Part shown: piece by piece, positions 21,724 through 32,600 of the stretch
Layout: each line of letters starts with the position of its first letter
Numbering within the stretch: the first letter of the stretch is position 1
Assembly: GCA_030512295.1 (NCBI GenBank)
Contig: JAULSR010000009.1
Location: forward strand, 1,116,001-1,180,000
DNA length: 64,000 nucleotides
Reading direction: 5' to 3'
Source of the DNA: Bombardia bombarda
Taxonomy: Eukaryota > Ascomycota > Sordariomycetes > Sordariales > Lasiosphaeriaceae
The notes under the pieces: generated by a model
What the model was told of the DNA's origin: nothing
Database searches by the model: none
The model's input: only the letters and a program-made list of their open reading frames with translations
Program-made: the position numbers and the translations under genes

Positions 21724-22845
21724 AATCTATTGTTGAGTCACGACTCGATAACATCGCCTCGGCCAATCAATCTATTGCTGTTTCTCGACTCGATAACATC
21801 ACCTCGGCCAATCAATCTATTGTTGCGACTCGAGAACATCACCTCGGCCAATTAATCTATTGTTGAGTCTCTCCATTGTTGATTCTCTCCATTGTTGATT
21901 CTCAACTCGATAACATCACCTCGGCTAATCAATCTATTGTTGAGTCTCTCCATTGTTGATTCGCTCCATTGTTGATTCTCAACTCGACAACATCACCTCG
22001 GCCAATCAATCTATTGTTGAGTCTCCCCATTGTTGATTCTCAACTCAATAACATCACCTCGGCCAATCAATCTATTGTTGTTTCTCGACTCGATAACATC
22101 ACCTCGGCTAATCAATCTATTGTTGTTTCTCGACTCGATAACATCACCTCGGCCAATCAATCTATTGTTGAGTCTCCCCATTGTTGATTCTCAACTCAAT
22201 AACATCACCTCGGCCAATCAATCTATTGTTGAGTCTCTCCATTGTTGATTCGCTCCATTGTTGATTCTCTCCATTGTTGAGTCTCTCCATTGTTGATTCT
22301 CAACTCAATAACATCACCTCGGCCAATCAATCTATTGTTGAGTCTCTCCATTGTTGGTTCTCTCCATTGTTGATTCTCTCCATTGTTGATTCTCTCCATT
22401 GTTAATTCTCAACTCAATAACATCACCTCGGCCAATCAATCTATTGTTGAGTCTCTCCATTGTTGGTTCTCTCCATTGTTGATTCTCAACTCAATAACAT
22501 CACCTCGGCCAATCAATCTATTGTTGAGTCTCTCCATTGTTGATTCGCTCCATTGTTGATTCTCTCCATTGTTGATTCTCTCCATTGTTAATTCTCAACT
22601 CAATAACATCACCTCGGCCAATCAATCTATTGTTGAGTCTCCCCATTGTTGATTCTCAACTCAATAACATCACCTCGGCCAATCAATCTATTATTAAGTC
22701 TCGGCCCGATAACATCACCTCGGCCAATCAGTCTATTGTTGATTCTCAACTCGATAACATCACCTCGGCCAATCAATCTATTGTTGATTCTCAACTCGAC
22801 AACATCACCTCGGCCAATCAACCTGTTGTTGATTCTCTCCATTGA
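21724..22845 (+). repeat. 61-bp minisatellite array, 1.1 kb
   Basis: The typical unit is CTCAACTCAATAACATCACC followed by TCGGCCAATCAATCTATTGT and TGAGTCTCTCCATTGTTGATT. Subunits of 13-18 bp (CTCCATTGTTGATT) are themselves locally duplicated, giving a higher-order pattern. Short frames within it are repeat artefacts. No gene overlaps it. Confidence 0.95.
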
Positions 22846-23668
22846 GCTGATAGGTTGGATGCTAAGCACGCAAACAAGGCAGCCTCCCTACCTATCCTAC
22901 CCATGAGCGAGTCCGTCCGTCACACTGATATCCCCGCGAGCCACTCAGTGCTGACCACGTCGAGGGCAACGGTGTGTTTGCCCTGGGCCCCAGGTCGGTA
23001 GCCATGCACGGAGACGCCATCTCGCAACAGAGGCTGGGATACTTTGTTTTGGCTGCCAGGGGGGTGATGACTGCATTGTTTACCGACTGCAATGTTTACC
23101 GACTGCAATGTTTACCGACTGCAGTGTTTACCGACTGCAATGTTTACCGACTGCAATGTTTGCCTCCTTCTTTACCGGCGGACACGTGGCTGCCCAAGAA
23201 CATTTTGGTATATAAAGAAGCACGGTAGAAGCGGTCGTCTTACGAGAAATTTCACTACCCTTCATCCTACTTTCTTACTTCCTTCCTTCCTACCTTACTT
23301 CCTTCCTACTATACTTCCTTCCTACTTTACTTCCTTCCTACTTTACTTCCTCCCTACCTTACTTCCTTCCTACTTTACTTCCTTCCTACCTTACTTCCTT
23401 CTACCTTACTTCCTTCCTACTTTACTTCCTCCCTGCCTTACTTCCTTCCTACTTTACTTCCTTCCTACCTTACTTCCTTCTACCTTACCTTCTCCCGTCA
23501 GCACAGACACACAACACACACAACACACACAACAGCACACACACAGCAGCACACACAACAGCACACACACAGCAGCACACACAACACACACACAACACAC
23601 ACAACAGCACACACAACAGCACACACACACAACAGCACACACAGCAGCCAAACCGGTTCGTGACCACC
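22846..23668. other. Leader region with three stacked repeat arrays
   Basis: GTTTACCGACTGCAAT copies lie at 23075-23165, a CTTCCTTCCTACTTTA pyrimidine array at 23272-23492, and an ACACAACAGCACAC array at 23505-23650. The last array ends 18 bp before the ATG of the M16-like gene, so it probably lies in its transcript. A TATA-like element (GGTATATAAAG) stands at about 23207. No coding is seen. Confidence 0.7.
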
Positions 23669-25317
23669 ATGCAAGACATTGCGAGCGAACTGCCCGAGCG
23701 GAAGCAGCCGCTGCTGCCTCCCCGGCCCTTGCAGTTGCAGAATGGCGAGCAGAATGGCGAGAGGGACATCTGGTTCGCGCCGGTGCAGTGGGCCGGGCCC
23801 CGAATCAGGCTCAACATGTGCATCCGACCCAACAATATCTCTAGCGACGCAGAAAGCGAAGCAAAGACAAGTCTGTTCGTGTCTATGGCCGCGCTCGCCG
23901 GGGTTTTCTCTCCAACGGGATCGAAGGGGCACGCATATCGTATCGTGTCAGCACCGAGGGCAGCAGCGAGGGCGGCATCCTGCAGCTTACCGTCGCCGGG
24001 CCCAAGGACGAGTTTCGGCTTGAGTTGAACAGGTATTTGGAGGCTTTACGGCACTATGAGCCGACGGAAGCCGACTTCGATACAGTTAAAGAAAAGAGGC
24101 TCCAGTCTTATCAGAACTCGGACAACTCTCCGCTTCATAGCGGCCTCTATCGCGAGCTATTCACTCGCAACCTGGGCTTTTTTTCGCTTGAGCAACAAGA
24201 AGCGGCGCTGCAAGCAACCACGTTCGACGATATGCAGGCGTGGGGACCCAAGATCTTCAACATATCCCAGCTCCAGCTCCTCATCAGCGGCGACGTAACC
24301 GAGGAAGAGACGATAGAGCTATGGCGCTTCTGCGAGGAGAAGCTGGAGCTCGAGTGGCAACAGGGAAAGGAGCCTCTGCCGCCGCGACAGCACCGAGCCA
24401 CCAGGCCGCCGCTGCCGCCGCCGCCGCCGCGGGGCCACATCGACATCTTGAAGCGAGTCACGCCTGACCCCGAATTCCAGATCAGCAGCGTGGATGCCGT
24501 CACCTTCCTCGGCGCCAGCCGCCGCCAGGCCCATCATCACATCGCCGCCCGGACGCTCCTGGTCCAGATCCTCAAGGGAAAAGCCCTGGTCCAGATCCTC
24601 AAGGGAAAAGCGTTGAATGCCTTTGATACGTCGCGCACCGAGCACGGCCACGAGGATGATTACGCGGGCATCGACTTCGAATTCAACTCTCAACAGTCGG
24701 TTCTTAGAGCCTCCGCCGAGCATCCCAGACATTCGTGCCTGGAGGTGGCCCGGGTCATGCTCGACTTCATCGAAAGGGCCCCCGATATGCTGGAACAGCT
24801 CAGCCCCGAGGAACTCGAAGACTACAGACAGGCCTGCAGTAGGAGCGCAGACCCAGATATCACAACGTTTATGGATTACCAAACGTGGGCGTGGGCGTCG
24901 ATTTTGGACCAAACGTATGACTTTCACAGATGTATGTATCCCCCCGGTCCCTTTGTCCTTCTTCCCTTTCTCCTTCTTCCCTTTCTCCTTCTTCCCTTTG
25001 TCCTTCTTCCCTTTCTCCTTCTTCCCTTTCTCCTTCTTCCCTTTCTCCTTCTTCCCTCTTATTTTCTCCGAGATAACAAGAAAGCGCTAACGCTCGAGGG
25101 TCCCAGTCGAGCAAATGGCCAACGAGTTGCGAAAGGTCACAAAGGAGCAGCTGGTCGGCCTGGCCAAGGAGATGAGCCCGTCGAACCCCGAAAGCACCCA
25201 ACTCTGGCTTATAGTGGAGCCCAAAGAACAAGAAACGGCCGAGGAGAACCCTGCCTACGTCGAGCTATTCCCCAAGGACAAAAAGGCCGCGTTCGTCAGC
25301 GCTCTAAAGGAGAAGCA

Positions 25318-25356
<39 letters not shown>

Positions 25357-26843
25357 TGCCCGGCTCCTGCAGGCTGGCGAGAGGGAAATCTGGTTCGCGC
25401 CGGGCAAATGGGCCGAGCCTGAAACCGGGCTCACTATGTGCATCCGACTTAATGTCTCTGACGACGCAGAAAGTGATTTCAAGACTTCTCTGTTCATAGA
25501 ATCAGCTGCTGGCGCTATGACTAATCTTCGAAACGAGATGAAAGAGGCAGGCGTGCATCTTCGTATCTCCTACGAACGGGGCAAACTAAATATTACTATT
25601 TCCGGGCTCAAGGACAAGCTTCGGCCCTCGTTAGAGAAGTATTTGGAGGGCTTACGGAACCATGAGCCGGCGAGAGACAACTTCGATAGAATCAAAGAGA
25701 AGCTTAGGTGGTCTCAGCACAGAACGCTCGACCTCCCTTGGGCTCAGAGCAGACGCTATGTCGATGGGTTCACTTTCTACTTACATGATTGGTATGAGCA
25801 AGAAGAAGCGCCGGCGCAGCAAGCAGCCAGGTTCGACGCAACCAGGTTCGACGATCTACAGGGGTGGGGAACTGGGATCTTTAACACATCTAAGTCCCGA
25901 GTCCTTGTCTGCGGCGACGTGACCGAGAAGGAGGCGATGGATCTATGTCTCGTCTGCGAGGAGAAGCTGGGGCTCGAGTGGCGACACGGACAGGAGCCGC
26001 CGCGGCGCCGAATCAGGCTGCCGCCGTTGGGCCGCATCAACATCTTTAAGCGAGTCATGGTCGACGACTCCACCAGCGTCGCGAGTGCCGTTATCTTCTT
26101 CAGCGCCATCCGCCTGGCCGAGCACGTCGCCGCCCCGATGCTCCTATGCTCGATTCTAAAAGGTGTGTATTGGGAGGAGCTGAAAGAAGGCCGTGGCTTT
26201 TTTCCAGCCGAACTTCTATCCGATTTCCTTCAAAAGCCCTGTCTTAACCTCTCCGCCGCGGATCCCAGACATTCGTGCCTGGAGTTGGCCCGGATCATAC
26301 TCGACTTCATCGAAAGGGCCCCCGATATGGTGGAACGGCTCAGCCCCGAGAAACTCGAAGACTACAGACAGGCCTGCATCAGTGACATAGATGCAGAGAT
26401 CAAACCGTTCAGAGCATATTACTTTAATGCCATATGGACGTGTATCAAGAACGGAACCTATGATTTCCACAGAAGTATGTATCCCTCCCCCCTTTTTCTT
26501 TAAAAATAGTATCCCCCCCCCCCTTTTCTTTAAAAATAGTAACAAAGCGCTAACGCTCGAGGGGTCCCCAGCCAAGCGCGTCATCGACGAAATGCAAAAG
26601 GTCACAAAGGAGCAGCTGGTCGACGTGGCCAAGCAGCTGAGCCCGTCGTACCGCGAGGGCACCCAGGTCTGGTTATTTATGGAGGCCAATGGACGCGGGA
26701 CGGCCGAGGAGAACGCTGCCTACGTCGAGCTGTTCCCCGCCGACAGAAAGCCCGCGTTCATCACCGGCCCGTCCGACTTCTCGGAACCGCGCGCTCCGGA
26801 GGAGGAGAGCCCGGAGGAACTTTATGTTTTTGCTGAACTCTGA
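23669..26843 (+). CDS. Tandem-duplicated M16 (insulysin-type) non-catalytic domains
   Basis: Three exons are supported: 23669-24931, 25107-26474 and 26572-26843. Both introns have donor GTATGT and branch GCTAAC, at equivalent places in the two halves. Each half reads like the middle and C-terminal parts of insulin-degrading enzyme/Ste23: a (D/E)IWFAP segment, KTSLF, a YLEGLRNHEP-DNFDRIKEKL-type helix, GDVTEKEAMDL, then LEDYRQAC, YDFHRSMY and a VTKEQLVDVAKQLSPS tail. No HxxEH zinc site is present in either half, so no proteolysis is expected. A Pro run joins the halves (about residues 490-505). The total of about 967 codons requires one extra base near 23890-23905, where the frame slips inside half 1. 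Inference: a pseudoprotease, perhaps a peptide-binding or scaffold protein. Confidence 0.7.
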
Positions 26844-29159
26844 GGAGGAGGGCTAGGAGAGGGAAAGCTGGTTTCTTTTGTTCCTCGCAAGGCGGTTGTC
26901 GAGCAGCTTGCTTCCTTGTCTTTTTCTCTATGGTCAGTCTGGAGGCCACAGCCGCTCTTTTGCTCGTGCTGTTTTCTTTTTCTCTACCTTTTTTCTCTAC
27001 CTTTTTTCTCTACCTTTTTTCTCTACCTAGACTCGATAGCTAGTCTGGAGGCCACAGCCACTCTTTTGCTCGTGCTGTTTTCTTTTTCTCTACCCAGACC
27101 AGTTGGTCAGTCTGGAGGCCACAGCCACTCTTTTGCTCGTGTTGTTTTCTTTTTCTCTACCTGGACTCGATGGCTAGTCTGGAGGCCACAGCCACTCTCT
27201 TGCTCGCGTTGTTTTCTTTTTCTTTACCTAGACTCGTCAGCTAGTCTGGAGGCCACAGCCACTCTCTTGCTCGTGTTGTTTTATTTCTCGCGCAGACTGG
27301 TTAGTTAGCCTGGAAGTCGCAGTGAGGGGGATCTGGATCCGCCTACTAGAACCAGGATAAATACCACACACTCGTTTAATTTTTCCACTCGCTGACTCTC
27401 CTTGCTCGGGTTGTTTTGTTGTTCGCGTAGACCAGTCAGTTGTCACAGTCACTCTCTTGCTCGGGTTGTTTTGTTGTTTGCGTAGATTAGTCAGTTGTCA
27501 CAGTCACTCTCTTGCTCGTGTTGTTTTATTTCTCGCGCAGACTCGTTAGTTAGTCTGGAAGCAGTGTGGGGGATCCAGATCCCCCGGGGCGCCTACCAGT
27601 ATAAATACCACACTCGTTTAATTTTTCCACTCGCTGACTCTCTTGCTCGGGTTGTTTTATTGTTCGCGTAGACCAGTCAGTTATCATAGTCACTCTCTTG
27701 CTCGGGTTGTTTTATTTCTCGCGCAGACTGGTCAGTTGGTCTGGAGCTCACAGTCACTCTCTTACTCGTATTGTTTTATTTCTCGCGCAGACTCGTTAAT
27801 TAATCTGGAAGCTATACGGGGGATCTGGATCCGCCTATCAAAACTAGGATAAATACCACATATTCGTTTAATTTTTCCACTCGTTAACTTTCTTGCTTGG
27901 GTTGTTTTATTTCTTACGTAAACTCGTTAGCTAGTCTAAAAGCCGTATGGGGGATCTGGATCCGCCTACTAGAACTAGGATAAATACCACACACTCGATT
28001 AATTTTTCCACTCGCTGACTCTTTTGCTTGTATTGTTTTATTATTCGCATAAACTAATTAATTGGTCTGGAGGTCATAGTCACTCTCTTGCTCGTGTTGT
28101 TTTATTTCTCGCGTAGACTGGTCAGTTGGTCTGGAGCTCACAGTCACTCTCTTGCTCGTGTTGTTTTATTTCTCGCGCAGACTTGATAGCTAGTCTGGAG
28201 GCCACAGCCACTCTTTTGCTTGTGTTGTTTTATTTCTTACGTAAACTCGTTAGCTAGTCTAAAAGCCGTATGGGGGATCTGGATCCGCCAACTAGAACTA
28301 GGATAAATACCACACACTCGTTTAATTTTTCCACTCGCTGACTCTCTTGCTCGGGTTGTTTTATTATTTGCGTAAACTAGTTAATTATTATAGCCATTCT
28401 CTTACTCGTATTGTTTTGTTATTCGCGTAGACCAGTCAGTTATCACAGTCACTCTCTTGCTCGTGTTGTTTTATTTCTCGCGCAGACTCGTTAATTAATC
28501 TGGAAGCCGTGCGGGGGATCTGGATCCGCCTACTAGAACTAGGATAAATACCACACACTCGTTTAATTTTTCCACTCGCTGACTCTCTTGCTCGTGTTGT
28601 TTTCTTTTTCTCTACCTTTTTTCTCTACCTTTTTTCTCTACCTTTTTTCTCTACCTTTTTTCTCTACCTAGACTCGTTAGCTAGTCTGGAGGCCACAGCC
28701 ACTTGCTCGGGTTGTTTTATTTCTCGCGCAGACTCGTTAGTTAGTCGGGAAGCCGTGCGGGGGATCTGGATCCGCCTACTAGAACTAGGATAAATACCAC
28801 ACACTCGTTTAATTCTCCACCCACTCTCTCGCTAGTATCCGTCCACAGAGTCCAAGTACCTGTTGTCCACCCAGCCAAGCACTGCGAGAGCCCTCTGAAA
28901 GTGCTCTGGAAAGCAATTGCAGCAGCTCATGGCCAGGTGTTTATATTTCGCCATTGCCCACTCTTCCACGATTACTTGCCCTCAAATGCACCGACAGACA
29001 TTGTTTTGGCCTTCTTGTTAAGATGGGAGCCCATTCCACCACTGACAGGTCACGTGTTTTGGCAAGTTCTCTGCCTTGCAAACCAATCAGCTCCGGTGCC
29101 ACCTACACCACGACTCAATCTCTTGCCGTGGTCTACGATTTCCCGCACGGAGATCTTGA
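26844..29159. other. Intergenic DNA dominated by a complex tandem repeat
   Basis: The interval lacks supported genes. Most of it is the repeat annotated separately. The end (28820-29160) is unique and shows no convincing frame. Confidence 0.6.
26935..28815 (+). repeat. Complex tandem repeat, about 1.9 kb, partly RIP-mutated
   Basis: Two interleaved modules recur. One is GGTCAGTCTGGAGGCCACAG plus CACTCTCTTGCTCGTGTTGT; the other is GGGGGATCTGGATCCGCCTA, CTAGAACTAGGATAAATACC and ACACACTCGTTTAATTTTTCC. At least six copies of the second are visible (about 27330, 27570, 27820, 27945, 28270, 28510 and 28760). Some copies (27760-27900, 28030-28080, 28370-28420) show C-to-T or G-to-A changes typical of RIP. 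The GGATAAATACC box resembles a core-promoter element, so this may be an amplified promoter or LTR fragment. Confidence 0.9.
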
Positions 29160-29184
29160 CGCAACAACGCGGGGGCGACACCCT

Positions 29185-29657
29185 CGTCATCGCTACGCCG
29201 GCATCATCAATATCGTCGCCACTACGCCGGCATCATCAATATCGTCATCAACATCATCAACATCATCATCATCAACATCATCATCATCAACATCATCACC
29301 ACTACGCCGGCATCATCAACATCATCAACATCATCATCATCAACATCACCACCATCACCATCACCACGACGCCACCATCACCACCATCACCACTACACCA
29401 CCACCACCGCCATCACCACTACGCCGGCATCATCAATATTATCACCACCACCATCACCACCACCACCGCCATCACCACTACGCCGCCATCAACATCATCA
29501 TCAACATCATCACCACTACGCCGGCATCATCAATATCATCATCAACATCACCACGACGCCACCATCACCACCATCACCACGACACCACTACACCACCACC
29601 ACCACTACACCACCACCACCGCCATCACCACGACACCACCACCACCACTACACCACC
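29185..29657 (+). repeat. CAT/CAC trinucleotide array in REV3 leader
   Basis: ACATCATCA, CACCACCAT and CTACGCCGGCATCATCAATAT units run for about 450 bp up to the REV3 start codon. The His-rich and Ser/Thr-rich frames here are repeat-coded and not supported as protein. Confidence 0.9.
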
Positions 29658-32600
29658 ATGGATCTCTTCCGTGTCCGGTTGAACTGCATTGACCATTATC
29701 AAGCCACGCCGACAAGATACGACCCGCAGCTGCGCAAAGATTTCCACCTCTCGCAGGCAGTCAGGGAGCCCAAAGTTCCCGTCGTCCGCGTCTTTGGCTC
29801 AACCGAGGCCGGCCAGAAAGTGTGCGCCCACATCCACGGCGCATTCCCCTACCTGTTTGTCGAGTACTCGGGAGGCCTGGCCACGGATGAAGGTAAGGAA
29901 ATCTCTATATCTCTGCTCTATATCTCTGCTCTCTATATCTCTGCTCTCTATCTCTGCTCTCTATATCTCTGCTCTCTATATCTCTGCTCTCTATATCTCT
30001 GCTCTCTATATCTCTGCCAAAACCTTGTTCTGATCGCCATTTCTAGTCAGTGAATACATCCTGCAGCTCCATCGCTCCATCGACCGCGCCCTGGGCGTCA
30101 GCTACCGCAGAGACGTCTATCGCGACCAGCCCAAATATGTTGCGCGCATCACGCTCGTCAAGGGCGTTCCGTTCTACGGCTTTCATGTCGGCTATCGCTT
30201 CTACCTCAAGATATACATGCTCAACCCGCTCGTCATGACCCGTCTGGCCGATCTTCTCCACCAGGGTGTGATCATGAGCCGGAAATTCCAGCCCTACGAG
30301 GCCCACCTGCAGTTTCTCCTGCAGTTCATGACCGACTACAACCTGTACGGCTGCGGCTACATCGAGACGAGAAAGCCTTCTTTCCGTGCACCTGTTCCCG
30401 ACCGCAGCGATGACGAGGCGGCGGCCCCGGCCCCGCACATGTGGGACAGCGGCTCGATTCCTCGCGAGCGCATCACAGACGACGACGATCATGGCCTCCT
30501 CCCTCGGGCCAGTCACTGCTCTCTGGAGGTGGATATCTGCGTCCAGGACATTCTGAACCGCGACGCTGTCAAAGAACGGCCACTGCATCACGACTTCAGC
30601 GAGCGGGACCACCATCCCGTCCCGTCTGACGTGAAGCTCGTGCACAGCATGGCTGACTTGTGGAAGGATGAGGCCAGGCGCAGGAAGAATCAGATGAGCG
30701 ACCCGGCCCCCGGGAGCAGCAGCCCATTTCCGCCAGAAGTTCTGGTCTCGATGTCCGCAGACGCCCGGCATGTACAGCCTCCTCCTGGCTGGATCCACGA
30801 GGATGAGTTCCGTCAGCAGATCCGAGACTTGGTTTCCCAGGAAGAGCGCATGGTGGACGGGGCTGAGATGTCGTTTTCGAACTACGTGGCGCCCATCCCT
30901 CTCCAAGACACCGTCAAGACTGTTCTTCAGTCGGTGGAGGACTTGTACCCAGAGAATCTCCTGCCGGCGCTGGGACTCGGGGAGCGACTTGTGCAGGCCC
31001 ACCCCGTCAATGCAGGGGATTTACGCGAGGACTCACCACAGGAGACAGAAGGGCGTGGTTTGAACGCGCCTCTCGTGAAGAACACGGGGACAAGGAGACC
31101 TCCAGCACCACCTCTTCATGGTTCATCCAGGCCAGAGTTGGGTTCGGCTGTAGACAGGCCCGCCGTTCGAACTATCAACGGACTCAGTGTCGGACCCAGC
31201 ATGAGTGCCGGATTCAGCACCAATTCATCTGCAGACAGGCCCGTCGTTCGAACTATCAACGGACTCAGTGCCGGATTCAGCACTAGTTCAACTACAGATA
31301 GGCCCGTCATTCAAGCTATCAATGGACTCAATGCCGGATTCAGCACCAGTTCGACTGCAGACAGGCCCGTCGTTCGAACTATCAATGGACCCAGTGTCGG
31401 ATTCAGCACCAGTTCGTCTATAGACAGGCCCGTTGTTCAAAGTATCAATGGACTCCATGCCGGATTCAGCAGGCCCGTCATTCAAACTACCAATAGACTC
31501 AGTGCCGGATTCAGCATCAGTTCGACTACAGACAGGCCCGTTGTTCGAACTATCAATGGACTCAGTGCCGGATTCAGCACTGGTTCAACTACAGACAACC
31601 CCATCATTCAAAGTATCAATGGACTCAATGCCGGATTCAGCACTAGTTCGACTACAGATAGGCCCGTTGTTCGAACTATCAATGGACTCAGTGTCGAACC
31701 CCGCACCAGTGCCGGACCCAGCACCAGTTCAACTACAGACAAGCCCATCATTCAAGCTATCAATGGACTCAATGCCGGATGCAGCACCAGTTCGTCTACA
31801 GACAGGCCCGTCATTCAAACTACTAATAGACTCAGTGCCGGATTTAGCATCAGTTCGACTGCAGACAGGCCCGTCGTTCGAACTATCAATGGACTCAGTG
31901 TCGGATTCAGCACCAGTTCGTCTATAGACAGGCCCGTTGTTCAAAGTATCAACGGACTCAATGCCGGATTCAGCAGGCCCGTCATTCAAACTACCAATAG
32001 ACTCAGTGCCGGATTCAGCATCAGTTCGACTACAGACAGGCCCGTTGTTCGAACTATCAATGAACTCAGTGCCGCATTCAGCACCAGTTCGTCTATAGAC
32101 AGGCCCGTTGTTCGAACTATCAATGGACTCAGTGCCGGACCCAGCACCAGTTCAACTACAGACAAGCCCATCATTCAAAGTATCAATGGACTCAATGCCG
32201 GATTCAGCACTGGTTCAACTACAGACAACCCCATCATTCAAACTATCAATGGACTCAGTGTCGAACCCCGCACCAGTGCCACCAGTTCAACTACAGACAA
32301 GCCCACCATTCAAACTACCAATAGGCTCAGTGTCGAACCCAGCACCAGTGGTTTGCGTTCTGGCCGACGACCGCATGTTCCGATGTGCGATGGCTTGGTT
32401 GCCGAGGCCAAGGCGTTGGGATTGATCTCTACAGTTGAGGATAGTAAGCACCCTGAAACGCAACACCCGGCCGTTTCCAAACGCCCCCGACCTGCCTCGG
32501 AAGAGCCCCGACCCGCCTCGGACGAGGAGCTGCCGGCCAAGCGGCCAAGATACGATATCACTACAGCAGGGCGTGCAAGCACCCCGCTGCCCAACCCCGC

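Noticed and set aside
23500..23660. Regular ACACAACAGCACAC spacing resembling a CRISPR array
   Set aside because: It is a degenerate dinucleotide-based microsatellite without unique spacers, and CRISPR is not expected in a fungal nuclear genome.
28901..29692. His-rich frame of about 260 codons before REV3
   Set aside because: It is coded by CAT/CAC repeats in the REV3 leader; no conserved segment and it overlaps the REV3 start.
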